In this document: positions 45,880 through 54,281 of the stretch, one piece after another
How positions within the stretch are numbered: position 1 is the first letter of the stretch
Layout: each line of letters starts with the position of its first letter
Source of the DNA: Bacillota bacterium
GTDB lineage: Bacteria > Bacillota > Clostridia > Lachnospirales > Lachnospiraceae
DNA: 64,000 bases
Direction: 5' to 3'
Assembly: GCA_023409535.1 (NCBI GenBank)
Contig: JAEYGZ010000037.1
Coordinates: 308,072-372,071, forward strand
Program-made: the position numbers and the translations under genes
The notes under the pieces: model-generated
Seen by the model: only the letters and a program-made list of their open reading frames with translations
Database searches by the model: none
What the model was told of the DNA's origin: nothing

Positions 45880-45910
45880 GCGAATTACTGAAAGGCATGG
45901 TGCAAATACG

Positions 45911-46936
45911 ATGGATTATAAGAAGGCAGGAGTAGATATTGAAGCCGGTTATAAGGCGGTTGACTTGATGAAGGAACATATCAAGGGAACAATGCGTAAG
46001 GAGGTCCTGACGGATATCGGAGGGTTTGCAGGAGTATTCTCACTGGAGAGCTTTAAGAATATGGAGCAGCCCGCGCTGGTATCCGGTACGGACGGTGTCG
46101 GTACCAAGCTTAAGATTGCCTTTCTCCTTGATAAACATGATACCATCGGTATCGACTGTGTCGCAATGTGTGTCAATGACATCGCCTGCGCCGGAGCCGA
46201 GCCGTTATTTTTCCTTGATTATATTGCCTGCGGCAAGAATGAACCCGAGAAGATCGCCACCATTGTAAAGGGTGTGGCAGAAGGCTGCAAGCAGGCAGGT
46301 GCAGCGTTAGTCGGCGGGGAGACTGCCGAGATGCCAGGCTTTTATCCGGAGGAGGAATATGATCTGGCCGGGTTTGCTGTTGGAATCATTGACCAGAAGA
46401 ATCTGATTAACGGTTCAAAGCTGAAGCAGGGAGACGTGCTTATCGGAATTGCTTCCTCGGGCATACACAGCAACGGATATTCCCTGGTCAGAAAGGTATT
46501 CCGCATGCAGAGAGCGACCCTTGATACGTATTATGAATCTCTTGGCAGTACCTTGGGAGAGACCTTGCTGACCCCTACGAGAATATATGTGAAAGCGCTT
46601 CAAAGCTTAAAGAAGGGCAATGTTACAGTGAAGGCCTGCAGTCATATTACCGGAGGCGGCTTCTATGAAAATATTCCCAGAATGCTTCCGGAGGGCATGC
46701 ATGCCATGGTGAAGAAGAACAGTTATGCAATACCGCCCATCTTTGGAATGCTGTCCAAGGATGGGAACATCGAAGAACAGATCATGTATAACACCTACAA
46801 TATGGGACTAGGCATGCTGATCGCGGTAGACCAAAGTGAAGCAGATAATGCAATTGCGTTACTTCAAGCTGCGGGCGAGAAGGCTTATTTTGTTGGTGAA
46901 GCAGTGAACGGAACGAAGGGAGTTACCTTATGCTGA
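45911..46936 (+). CDS. purM: phosphoribosylformylglycinamidine cyclo-ligase
   Basis: AIR synthetase, fifth step of de novo purine synthesis, ATP-dependent ring closure of FGAM. Recognisable segments are SGTDGVGTKLKIAF, CVNDIACAGAEPLFFLDYIA, LVGGETAEMPGFY and the C-terminal HITGGGFYENIPRML. Length 341 aa is standard. The ribosome site is weak (GAAAGG, 13 bases before the ATG), which may matter given the stem-loop just upstream. It overlaps purN by 7 bp, so the pair is translationally coupled. Confidence 0.97.
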   Translation: MDYKKAGVDIEAGYKAVDLMKEHIKGTMRKEVLTDIGGFAGVFSLESFKNMEQPALVSGTDGVGTKLKIAFLLDKHDTIGIDCVAMCVNDIACAGAEPLFFLDYIACGKNEPEKIATIVKGVAEGCKQAGAALVGGETAEMPGFYPEEEYDLAGFAVGIIDQKNLINGSKLKQGDVLIGIASSGIHSNGYSLVRKVFRMQRATLDTYYESLGSTLGETLLTPTRIYVKALQSLKKGNVTVKACSHITGGGFYENIPRMLPEGMHAMVKKNSYAIPPIFGMLSKDGNIEEQIMYNTYNMGLGMLIAVDQSEADNAIALLQAAGEKAYFVGEAVNGTKGVTLC

Positions 46937-47556
46937 GGTTAGCTGTTCTGGTATCCGGGGGAGGTACCAATCTGCAGGCATTAATCGACCGGATAGAACA
47001 GAAGCGGCTGCCCGGTGTTCATATTGAGGTTGTTATCAGTAACGTGGCAGGGGTTTATGCTCTGGAACGGGCAAAGCAGTATGGAATTCCGGCGGAGACG
47101 ATAGTGAAGAGGGAGTTCTCTGACAGAGAGCGATTCGAAGAGGCGCTTTTTGGCCGAATTAGCGATTATAAGCCGGATCTTATCGTTCTCGCCGGTTGTT
47201 TGCTGATTATACCGAAACGAATTATTGAGGTATATCCTAACCGTATCATTAATATTCATCCATCTCTGATCCCTTCCTTTTGCGGGGACGGATATTATGG
47301 CTTAAAGGTACATGAGGCTGTACTGGCACGGGGAGTGAAGGTGACAGGTGCGACGGTGCATTTTGTTGATGAAGGCACCGATACCGGACCGATTATCTTA
47401 CAGAAGGCTGTAGCGGTGGAGAACGGCGATACCCCCGAGACATTGCAAAGAAGAGTTATGGAGCAGGCGGAATGGGAGCTTTTGCCCGAGGCGGTGCGGC
47501 TGATAGCAGAGAATAAGCTGGTGCTTGAGAATAATATCGTAAAGATTATAGTGTGA
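46930..47556 (+). CDS. purN: phosphoribosylglycinamide formyltransferase
   Basis: 10-formyl-THF-dependent GAR transformylase (208 aa), third purine step. The start LAVLVSGGGTNLQALIDRIE holds the phosphate loop; catalytic residues are in IINIHPSLIPSF (Asn and His) and the Asp is in VDEGTDTGPII. The usual GxH loop, here GCLLIIPKRIIEVY, is normal for the family. It starts inside the end of purM and its stop codon lies within the left arm of the next repeat element. Confidence 0.96.
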   Translation: MLRLAVLVSGGGTNLQALIDRIEQKRLPGVHIEVVISNVAGVYALERAKQYGIPAETIVKREFSDRERFEEALFGRISDYKPDLIVLAGCLLIIPKRIIEVYPNRIINIHPSLIPSFCGDGYYGLKVHEAVLARGVKVTGATVHFVDEGTDTGPIILQKAVAVENGDTPETLQRRVMEQAEWELLPEAVRLIAENKLVLENNIVKIIV

Positions 47557-47627
47557 AAATAAAAGGCAATTTTCGCACTTGAAAGTTTGTGCTTGCGCCC
47601 AAATCGCAGGCATTGGCAGCATGGAGG
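47550..47627 (+). repeat. dispersed leader element, copy 5 (complete: stem-loop plus tail, before purD)
   Basis: AGTGTGAAAAT (47550-47560) pairs with ATTTTCGCACT (47569-47579), one U-G pair. A tail follows: TTGAAAGTTTGTGCTTGCG, then CCCAAATCGCAGGCATTGGC from 47598, ending in ATGGAGG (47621-47627), the purD ribosome site. GCTTGCG and CGCAGGC form a second hairpin. The left arm overlaps the purN stop codon. Confidence 0.78.
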
Positions 47628-47634
47628 AATGAAG

Positions 47635-48915
47635 ATGAAGGTTTTGGTAATCGGAAGCGGCGGTAGAGAACATGCAATCGTAAAAAAGATATCCATGAGT
47701 GCAAAGGTGAAGGAGATTTACTGTGCCCCCGGGAATGCCGGCATTGCAGAGCTTGCAAGGTGTGTGGATATTCCCGCCAATGATTTTGACGGACTTGCTG
47801 AATTCGCCGGCAGGGAGGAAATTGATCTGACTGTGGTGGGGCCGGATGATCCGCTGGTAGGCGGCATAGTGGATGTTTTTGAAGCAAAAGGCCTTCGTGT
47901 CTTCGGGCCCAGAAAGAATGCAGCGGTTATAGAAGGCTCCAAAGCTTTTTCCAAGGAGTTAATGAAGAAATATCATATTCCGTCGTCGGCTTACGAAATC
48001 TTTGACGAAGCAGGGAAGGCAATTGATTATCTTAAGACAGCCGATTTCCCGATTGTACTCAAGGCGGACGGCCTGGCGCTTGGCAAGGGTGTTCTGATCT
48101 GCGGCAGCTATGAAGAAGCGGTAAACGGTGTAAAGCAGATCATGGAGGAGAAGCAATTTGGCTCTGCCGGAGATCTTCTTGTCGTAGAGGAATTTATGAC
48201 CGGCCGGGAGGTTTCCGTGCTGGCTTTCTGTGACGGTACCAGAATTCTGCCCATGACCAGTGCCCAGGACCACAAACGGGCTAAGGATGGAGACCAAGGA
48301 TTAAATACAGGAGGCATGGGAACCTTCTCCCCCAGTCCATTTTATACGGAAGAAATTGATGAATACTGCATCAAGCATATTTACGAACCCACCATGACAG
48401 CCATGAAGGCAGAGGGCAGAGATTTTGTGGGGATCCTGTTTGTCGGGTTGATGTTAACGAACAATGGCCCGAAGGTATTGGAGTATAATGCCCGCTTTGG
48501 CGATCCGGAGGCTCAGGTCGTACTGCCCAGAATGAAAAATGATATTATTGAGGTTTTTGAAGCATGTATTGATGGAAGACTGAATCAAATCGAGCTTGTC
48601 TTCGAAGATAATGCAGCGGTTTGCGTTATCCTTGCATCGGAGGGGTATCCTGAGGCTTATGAGAAGGGCTTTAAAATCAGCGGATTGGATTGCTTTGATG
48701 GCAGGAAGGATTATTTTGCATTCCATGCGGGGACGAAGAAAGCCGGTGAGGCTATCGTAACAAACGGCGGCAGAGTGCTGGGAGTTACAGCGACCGGAAG
48801 AGATTTGCAAGAGGCAAGAAAAAAGGCCTATGAGGCGACCGGATGGGTCGGCTTTACCAACAAGTACATGAGAAAAGATATCGGTAAAGCAATAGAAGAT
48901 ATTGGTACTATTTAA
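47635..48915 (+). CDS. purD: phosphoribosylamine-glycine ligase
   Basis: GAR synthetase, second purine step; ATP-grasp enzyme of 426 aa. The N-terminal domain is MKVLVIGSGGREHAIVKKIS; the ATP-grasp part includes LKADGLALGKGVLI, EEFMTGREVSVLAFCDG and YNARFGDPEAQVVLPRM. I choose ATG 47635, seven bases after GGAGG; the ATG at 47629 is too close to it. It completes a purM-purN-purD cluster; other pur genes are not in the window. Confidence 0.97.
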   Translation: MKVLVIGSGGREHAIVKKISMSAKVKEIYCAPGNAGIAELARCVDIPANDFDGLAEFAGREEIDLTVVGPDDPLVGGIVDVFEAKGLRVFGPRKNAAVIEGSKAFSKELMKKYHIPSSAYEIFDEAGKAIDYLKTADFPIVLKADGLALGKGVLICGSYEEAVNGVKQIMEEKQFGSAGDLLVVEEFMTGREVSVLAFCDGTRILPMTSAQDHKRAKDGDQGLNTGGMGTFSPSPFYTEEIDEYCIKHIYEPTMTAMKAEGRDFVGILFVGLMLTNNGPKVLEYNARFGDPEAQVVLPRMKNDIIEVFEACIDGRLNQIELVFEDNAAVCVILASEGYPEAYEKGFKISGLDCFDGRKDYFAFHAGTKKAGEAIVTNGGRVLGVTATGRDLQEARKKAYEATGWVGFTNKYMRKDIGKAIEDIGTI

Positions 48916-49013
48916 GTTTTTCCTACATTTTTGTTAATAATATCTTAATCTTGCAACACTTGACATAAAATACTGTAAATGCCACAGAAGTGCCATACTT
49001 AATTTGTAGAATG

Positions 49014-49053
49014 AAGCAATAAATTTGTAGAAATGCAAAGTTATTGCTTTGTT
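49014..49053 (+). terminator. hairpin before the glucosaminidase gene: purD terminator or attenuator
   Basis: AAGCAATAA (49014-49022) pairs exactly with TTATTGCTT (49041-49049), followed by TGTTTT. It ends less than 20 bp before the next start codon, which is close for a simple terminator and leaves attenuation possible. Confidence 0.55.
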
Positions 49054-49071
49054 TTGCGAAAGGGGTAAACG

Positions 49072-51786
49072 ATGAAAAGACGGTATAGTAACCGATGGTT
49101 GGTCCTTCTTTTAATACTGGCATTGATTGTTCCGCATATGGTAACAGGACAGATCTGGGAGGCTCAGGCAGCCTGGACAGGCAAGGTAACAGCCAGTAGC
49201 TTGAATGTCAGGGCGGAGCCATCTATGACAGCAAAGAAGGTACAGCTTAATGATACTTATGTTTATCTCGTAAAGGATGAGACCGTGAACATATTGGAGG
49301 AGGATGGAGATTTTTATTATATCTCCATGAAATTCAATGGAAAAACGGTGAAAGGATATGTACATAAAGACTATATCAAGGTTACAGAGAAACCAAAAGC
49401 TACACCGACACCCAAGCCTACACCAAAACCAACGCCGAAGCCGACTGCGAAACCAACTCCGACTCCCAAGCCTGATTCCGGAGATAGCGTAGCAGTTAAA
49501 ACGGAAGTGAAACTAAAGGCATCCGTCACTGCCGGTTCCTTAAATGTTCGCAGCGGACCGGGTACCGGTTATACCAAGGTTGCTTCCTTAGTAAAGGGTA
49601 ATTCCGTTACTGTTCTGAGTGAAGTCATGAAAAATGATGAGGAATGGTATGGCATTTCTTTTAGTTATAACGGCAAAACTACAAAAGGCTATGCATTAAG
49701 CTCTTATGTAAAATTGTCTTATGGGAGCGGAATTAAAGGTGTCACGGCATCAAAATTAAAAATGCGATCGACAGCAAGCTCCAAGGCTGCCTATCTGAAA
49801 GATAAAAAAGGCAATATACTTACGCTGGCCAAGAATGCGGCAGTAACCATTCTGGATGAAACAACCGTATCCGGTGTTAAATGGTTAAAGCTTTCCGTTA
49901 CGGTAAGTGATAAGAAATATACGGGATATGCGGAGGCTGATGAGATTACGTTAAAGGTTACCGAAAAGCAGCCGACTCCGACCCCGAAACCGACGGTAAC
50001 ACCGAAACCTACCGTTACTCCCAAACCGACTGAGAAACCGGCGCAGACCCCGACCCCCGGCATAACGCCCAGTCCGACGCCGGAAATCACTGTGACGCCG
50101 ACCCCGACGCCAACATTGACGCCGACTCCTACCTCGGGAGCATCCTATTTGCAGATCGCGAATAATCCGATTTTGTCTTATATCAGTACGCCGGCAAACG
50201 GATTTGTATGTAATACCCCGGAGATTAACTTGGTTCGTAACCTTGCCAATTTTGATAATATTCTTGATGCAAACAATCAACCGATAGTGCTGAAGAATGC
50301 CCAACGGCTTCTGGTTACTCAGGTAAGCTTTGTAGATGGAATAGCCTGGTATGGAATTTCACTGGATAGCGGAATTTATGGCTATGTTATGGGGCAATAT
50401 GTTTATATCGGTAATAGCTTACCGGATGGAGTAGCTCCAAGTGTGACACCTTCCCTCACCGTTACTCCGACCCCGACACCACCGGCAGATTATAACAATC
50501 TGGACTTTGAAGCCAAGTTAACGACAGAGGGCTTCCCAGAGAGCTATAAGACCGCACTTCGTTCCCTGCATGCGCTTTATCCCAGCTGGGAGTTCAAAGC
50601 TTATCATACCGGTCTGGATTGGAATACGGTGATTAACGCGGAAAGTGTACCTGCCAAGAACCTGCTTCCAAATACAAAGAGTGTGGAATGGAAGTCCTTC
50701 GACAGTGGGGCATATAACTGGAAGACGGATACCTTTAATGTGTTTGACGGCTCCACCTGGGTAACCGCATCCCGGGAAGCCATTGAATATTATATGGACC
50801 CGAGAAATTTTCTTTCAACAAACGGAATATTCCAATTTGAACTGTTAAGATATCAAAGTAATTATCAGAAGATTGCCGGAATAGAGAATGTCCTAAAAGG
50901 TACGGCAATGTATAATTCCTATTATAATTACATCGATGATAATGGAGTTAGCCAGACCATCTCGTATGCGGAGACCTTCCTGAAGGCGGCGGAATACTCC
51001 GGAGTCAGCCCTTATCATCTTGCTTCCCGCGTAAAGCAGGAGGTAGTGACCGGACCTACCACTTTAAGCGGCAGTGTATCCGGTACCTACAGCGGCTATG
51101 AAGGATTATATAATTTCTATAATATCGGAGCAAATGACAGTGCAGGGGGCGGTGCGATTGCCAACGGCTTAAAATTTGCGAAGAATGGCAGCGGTAATGC
51201 AAATACGGATCTATTGTATATGATTCCCTGGACAAGCCCTTACCGTTCCATTGTGGGAGGCTCTTATTTCATCGGCGGCAGCTATATTAACCGTGGGCAG
51301 GATACTATTTATCTGCAGAAATTTAATGTAACATCTATCTCGACTTATTATCATCAGTATATGACTAATGTTGAGGCTCCCTACGCGGAGGGCAAAAAGG
51401 TTATGACAGCATATAACGGCATGACAGATTCACCCATTGTTTTCTCCATACCGGTATATCTGAACATGCCGACAATGCCTGCACCTATGCCAACGACGAA
51501 GTTTAATCCGAATAACAGGATGAAGAGTCTTAAGATTACAGATACGGCGGGTAAGGAACTGAAGTTCTCACCGTCCTTCGATCAGACGGTATATGATTAT
51601 TACCTGATTGTTTCGGCCAATGTTGAGGCAATCCAGGTCAATGCGACTACGGTAAGTAAGAAAGCGACCGTCAGCGGAGGAGGAACCATAGCGCTGAATA
51701 CAGGCAACAATACAGTCGTTATCTCAGTCATTGCAGAAGACGGAAGCATGGCAAATTACACAATCAATATAGTAAGAGAACAGTAA
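49072..51786 (+). CDS. secreted SH3b-repeat N-acetylglucosaminidase (peptidoglycan hydrolase)
   Basis: A 904-aa exported autolysin-like protein. A signal peptide (about 1-34, ending IWEAQA) precedes four SH3b-like wall-binding domains (about 36-108, 142-216, 223-300 and 360-445) separated by Pro/Thr/Lys linkers (TPKPTPKPTP-type). The glucosaminidase domain follows at about 475-790, with LRSLHALYPSWEF, YYMDPRNFLSTNGIFQFE and SYAETFLKAAEYSGVSPYHLASRVKQE split across it, containing the catalytic Glu in the last. The C-terminus (about 815-904, MKSLKITDTAGKELKFSPSF) is a cadherin-like beta-sandwich also found in the next gene's product. GAAAGGGG precedes the ATG. Confidence 0.92.
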   Translation: MKRRYSNRWLVLLLILALIVPHMVTGQIWEAQAAWTGKVTASSLNVRAEPSMTAKKVQLNDTYVYLVKDETVNILEEDGDFYYISMKFNGKTVKGYVHKDYIKVTEKPKATPTPKPTPKPTPKPTAKPTPTPKPDSGDSVAVKTEVKLKASVTAGSLNVRSGPGTGYTKVASLVKGNSVTVLSEVMKNDEEWYGISFSYNGKTTKGYALSSYVKLSYGSGIKGVTASKLKMRSTASSKAAYLKDKKGNILTLAKNAAVTILDETTVSGVKWLKLSVTVSDKKYTGYAEADEITLKVTEKQPTPTPKPTVTPKPTVTPKPTEKPAQTPTPGITPSPTPEITVTPTPTPTLTPTPTSGASYLQIANNPILSYISTPANGFVCNTPEINLVRNLANFDNILDANNQPIVLKNAQRLLVTQVSFVDGIAWYGISLDSGIYGYVMGQYVYIGNSLPDGVAPSVTPSLTVTPTPTPPADYNNLDFEAKLTTEGFPESYKTALRSLHALYPSWEFKAYHTGLDWNTVINAESVPAKNLLPNTKSVEWKSFDSGAYNWKTDTFNVFDGSTWVTASREAIEYYMDPRNFLSTNGIFQFELLRYQSNYQKIAGIENVLKGTAMYNSYYNYIDDNGVSQTISYAETFLKAAEYSGVSPYHLASRVKQEVVTGPTTLSGSVSGTYSGYEGLYNFYNIGANDSAGGGAIANGLKFAKNGSGNANTDLLYMIPWTSPYRSIVGGSYFIGGSYINRGQDTIYLQKFNVTSISTYYHQYMTNVEAPYAEGKKVMTAYNGMTDSPIVFSIPVYLNMPTMPAPMPTTKFNPNNRMKSLKITDTAGKELKFSPSFDQTVYDYYLIVSANVEAIQVNATTVSKKATVSGGGTIALNTGNNTVVISVIAEDGSMANYTINIVREQ

Positions 51787-51855
51787 GAATAATAAGCTTT
51801 GCAATGGAAATGATACAATGAGACAGCAGGCTTGACATTACAAAACTGATTTGGG

Positions 51856-51896
51856 TCCGGCCGTGGGTGCATAACCTTCGGCCGGATACTGTTTTT
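51856..51896 (+). terminator. intrinsic terminator between the two surface protein genes
   Basis: TCCGGCCG (51856-51863) pairs with CGGCCGGA (51879-51886), then TACTGTTTTTT. Despite shared domains, the two surface genes are thus not simply one transcript. Confidence 0.88.
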
Positions 51897-51919
51897 TAAG
51901 AAAAAACTGGGGGAAATTT

Positions 51920-53149
51920 ATGAAAATAATACGTATGAGATATTTTATTGTTGCGACACTGATGGTCGTTATTGCAGGCACCCTTTTGCCAGCAAAGCCT
52001 GCTTATGCTGCAAGTGCAGAAGTGGAATTATCCGCGGATGCAACAGAAGTTACAGTTGGGGATGAATTCTTTGCTTATGTTTCCATTGCGTCAGCAGAGC
52101 AATTCGGTGATTTTGAAGCGAATCTGATCTATGATGACGATCTTCTGGAATATCAGAGCGGGGCATCCCAGGTCAGCGGAAACGACGGCTTTTTAAGAAT
52201 CAATGACCAGGGAGTTGCCAAAGGCGCTACCCAGAGAAAATATACCATAAAGTTTGAAGCAACTGAGGTAGGAATCTGTACTCTTTCTTTCAGCGGAAGT
52301 GTCATGGTATATGACTACGAAACCGGCGCAGCGATGTCGGTGTCCAACAATACCCTTTCCGTCAATGTAAAGGCTCCGGTTACGGCTTCCTCCAATACAA
52401 AGCTGAAATCCCTTCAGATAACTCCGGGACAGCTGACACCTGAGTTTAGCAGCGATATCCTGGAGTACAGCACACAGGTATCCTATGATACCAATCAGCT
52501 TGTTATTGCAGCATTGCCGGAAGATGAAAAATCAACAGTTAAAATTAATGGTAATGAATCTCTGAAAGAAGGGGAAAATAAAATTAGCATAACTGTGTTA
52601 GCGGAATCAGGAGCAGACATAGAATATACTATCAATGTGAATCGTGATATCACACCTGCCGAGACTACGCCGATTCCGGAGGAGCTGCCAAGAAGCTTTG
52701 AAGTGGTGCAGCAGGAGGATGGTAATTATGCGGTATACAGCGGACGTTTAAAACTGCTGGAGCCGGGAGCGGAGGTTGAAGTACCGGAGGGCTATATAAA
52801 AACACAGCTGAATATATCGGATATTTCCATAACAGCATACTCACCAAAAGATAATTTAAGCAGTGAATTCTTGCTGCTATATGCCGAAAATGAGATGGGT
52901 GAGGCCGGTTTCTACCGTTATGACAGAATTGAGAAGACAATTCAGCGATACCAGCCGGAGAAGCAGGTTATCCCCAGTGATACAGTGCAGCTGCCCGAGG
53001 AGAGTACGACAGAAGCACAATACCGTTCCAATATTATGAAAGCAGCTATAGTCATCGCGCTGCTGACTGCTCTGAGTGCTCTTCTTCTGATATTATTGAT
53101 CCGTATGTTTATGAAGCTGCGGGGCTACAAGGACGACGAGTTGGATTAA
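51920..53149 (+). CDS. surface protein with cohesin-like and cadherin-like domains, C-terminal membrane anchor
   Basis: A 409-aa exported protein: signal peptide (about 1-30, ending AYAAS), a cohesin-like beta domain (about 32-152, VELSADATEVTVGDEFFAYV ... TLSFSGSVMV), a cadherin-like beta-sandwich (about 158-242, LKSLQITPGQLTPEFSSDIL), a third domain of unknown type (about 258-350, RSFEVVQQEDGNYAVY) and one C-terminal membrane helix (about 377-398) with basic residues after it. This gives a membrane-tethered outside receptor. Cohesins bind dockerins in cellulosomes, but related domains serve other assembly roles; no dockerin is in view. GGGGGAAA precedes the ATG. Confidence 0.85.
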   Translation: MKIIRMRYFIVATLMVVIAGTLLPAKPAYAASAEVELSADATEVTVGDEFFAYVSIASAEQFGDFEANLIYDDDLLEYQSGASQVSGNDGFLRINDQGVAKGATQRKYTIKFEATEVGICTLSFSGSVMVYDYETGAAMSVSNNTLSVNVKAPVTASSNTKLKSLQITPGQLTPEFSSDILEYSTQVSYDTNQLVIAALPEDEKSTVKINGNESLKEGENKISITVLAESGADIEYTINVNRDITPAETTPIPEELPRSFEVVQQEDGNYAVYSGRLKLLEPGAEVEVPEGYIKTQLNISDISITAYSPKDNLSSEFLLLYAENEMGEAGFYRYDRIEKTIQRYQPEKQVIPSDTVQLPEESTTEAQYRSNIMKAAIVIALLTALSALLLILLIRMFMKLRGYKDDELD

Positions 53150-53200
53150 GACGGAACAATGTGCCAAAGGGTTCATTTGACAACACTTCTATAGTCCTAC

Positions 53201-53239
53201 TTGACAAATGGAAATTGTTTGTTATACTGAATGTATAAC
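53201..53239 (+). promoter_or_regulatory. promoter with overlapping palindromic operator, GntR-mcsAB-clpC operon
   Basis: TTGACA (53201-53206), 16-bp spacer, TATACT (53223-53228). The palindrome GTTATAC-TGAAT-GTATAAC (53221-53239) has perfect 7-bp arms and covers the -10 box, a layout expected for direct repression. The regulator gene with a GntR helix-turn-helix begins about 100 bp downstream, so autoregulation is the natural reading. No CtsR heptad repeat was found. Confidence 0.75.
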
Positions 53240-53337
53240 AGATATAATTCATAACATTGAATGATTAGCTATGTGTAAGCGGAGGACCCCTTTTATTGAT
53301 AAATCTGCTTACCATGCATGTGATGAGGTGTAAACAA

Positions 53338-53709
53338 ATGTATGTAGAGATTGATTTTAATAGTGATGAGGCTATCTATATCCAATTGAGAAATCAAATC
53401 ATATATGGCATCGCTACTTCGCAGCTTCAGGAGGGGGAGAATTTACCTTCTGTCAGAGAGTTGGCGGATAATATCGGAATCAATATGCATACCGTTAACA
53501 AGGCATATACTATTCTGAAGCAGGAAGGATATCTGAAGCTTGACAGAAGAAGAGGTGCTATCATAGCGATCGATATCAATAAACTGCAGGCAATGGATGA
53601 AATGCGGGATGAGATGCGGTTTGTACTAGCAAAAGCATTTTGCAAGAATATCAGTTGTGAGGAGGCAAAGGATATCGTAAATGAGATATTCAATGAGTTT
53701 GTAAAGTAG
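53338..53709 (+). CDS. GntR-family regulator, short YtrA type
   Basis: A 123-aa repressor-like protein: winged helix (about 8-75, IYIQLRNQIIYGIA ... GENLPSVRELADNIGINMHT) followed by a short helical C-terminus for dimerisation with no ligand-binding domain, the pattern of YtrA-type proteins. I start at ATG 53338, with GAGGTG upstream, rather than a TTG or ATG farther upstream. It is the first gene of a unit continuing into mcsA, mcsB and clpC, the place held by ctsR in Bacillus. It likely controls this unit through the palindrome at 53221-53239. Confidence 0.9.
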   Translation: MYVEIDFNSDEAIYIQLRNQIIYGIATSQLQEGENLPSVRELADNIGINMHTVNKAYTILKQEGYLKLDRRRGAIIAIDINKLQAMDEMRDEMRFVLAKAFCKNISCEEAKDIVNEIFNEFVK

Positions 53710-53729
53710 GTTGGAAAGGAGTGATTAGA

Positions 53730-54281
53730 ATGTTGTGTGACAGATGCCAGAAAAGAGATGCAAAGGTATTATATACCGAGATCATTAACGGAGTGAAAAA
53801 GGAACAGCATCTTTGCGAGGAATGTGCGACAGATTACACGTCCTTTCAAATGGAAAAACCTTTGATGAACAGCGATCTTACTTTAGGTGATTTACTCTCA
53901 ACATTACTTGACAGTTATACGGCATCGGATAAGAAACGATCCGGAACAATGCCGCCGTCCCTTACCTGCAGCAATTGCGGTACCACCTATGAGGAATTTG
54001 TGCAGACGGGCCGTTTTGGCTGTGCCCAGTGCTATCGAAGCTTTCATGAACAGCTGGGTAAAACTTTAAAGAGCATACAGGGATCGGAGATTCATACAGG
54101 AAAGCGTCCGAAGGGTTTTATTACTGCGACCTCCGACCGTGTTTTAAAGGATATACCGGAGACTGAGAAGCTGTCCCTGAGACTGCAGGAAGCCATTGAG
54201 AAGGAAGAATTCGAAGAGGCCGCCAGACTTAGGGATCTGATTAAACAGATGAAGAAGGAGGAGGAACAAAGCAATGCTTAA
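53730..54281 (+). CDS. mcsA: McsA, activator of protein-arginine kinase
   Basis: A 183-aa zinc-binding partner of McsB. Cysteine pairs are CDRCQ, CEECA, CSNCG and CAQCY, for two zinc sites; the C-terminus has a UVR motif (LRLQEAIEKEEFEEAARLRD) for protein contact. In Bacillus McsA stimulates McsB and heat-shock regulation. AAAGGAG is eight bases before ATG 53730; the GTG at 53721 is within it. It overlaps mcsB by 8 bp. Confidence 0.94.
   Translation: MLCDRCQKRDAKVLYTEIINGVKKEQHLCEECATDYTSFQMEKPLMNSDLTLGDLLSTLLDSYTASDKKRSGTMPPSLTCSNCGTTYEEFVQTGRFGCAQCYRSFHEQLGKTLKSIQGSEIHTGKRPKGFITATSDRVLKDIPETEKLSLRLQEAIEKEEFEEAARLRDLIKQMKKEEEQSNA

Noticed and set aside
49381..49480. Short DNA repeats encoding PT/PK linker
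   Set aside because: They are coding low-complexity linkers of the SH3b protein, not a CRISPR or other array; units are too short and have no spacers.
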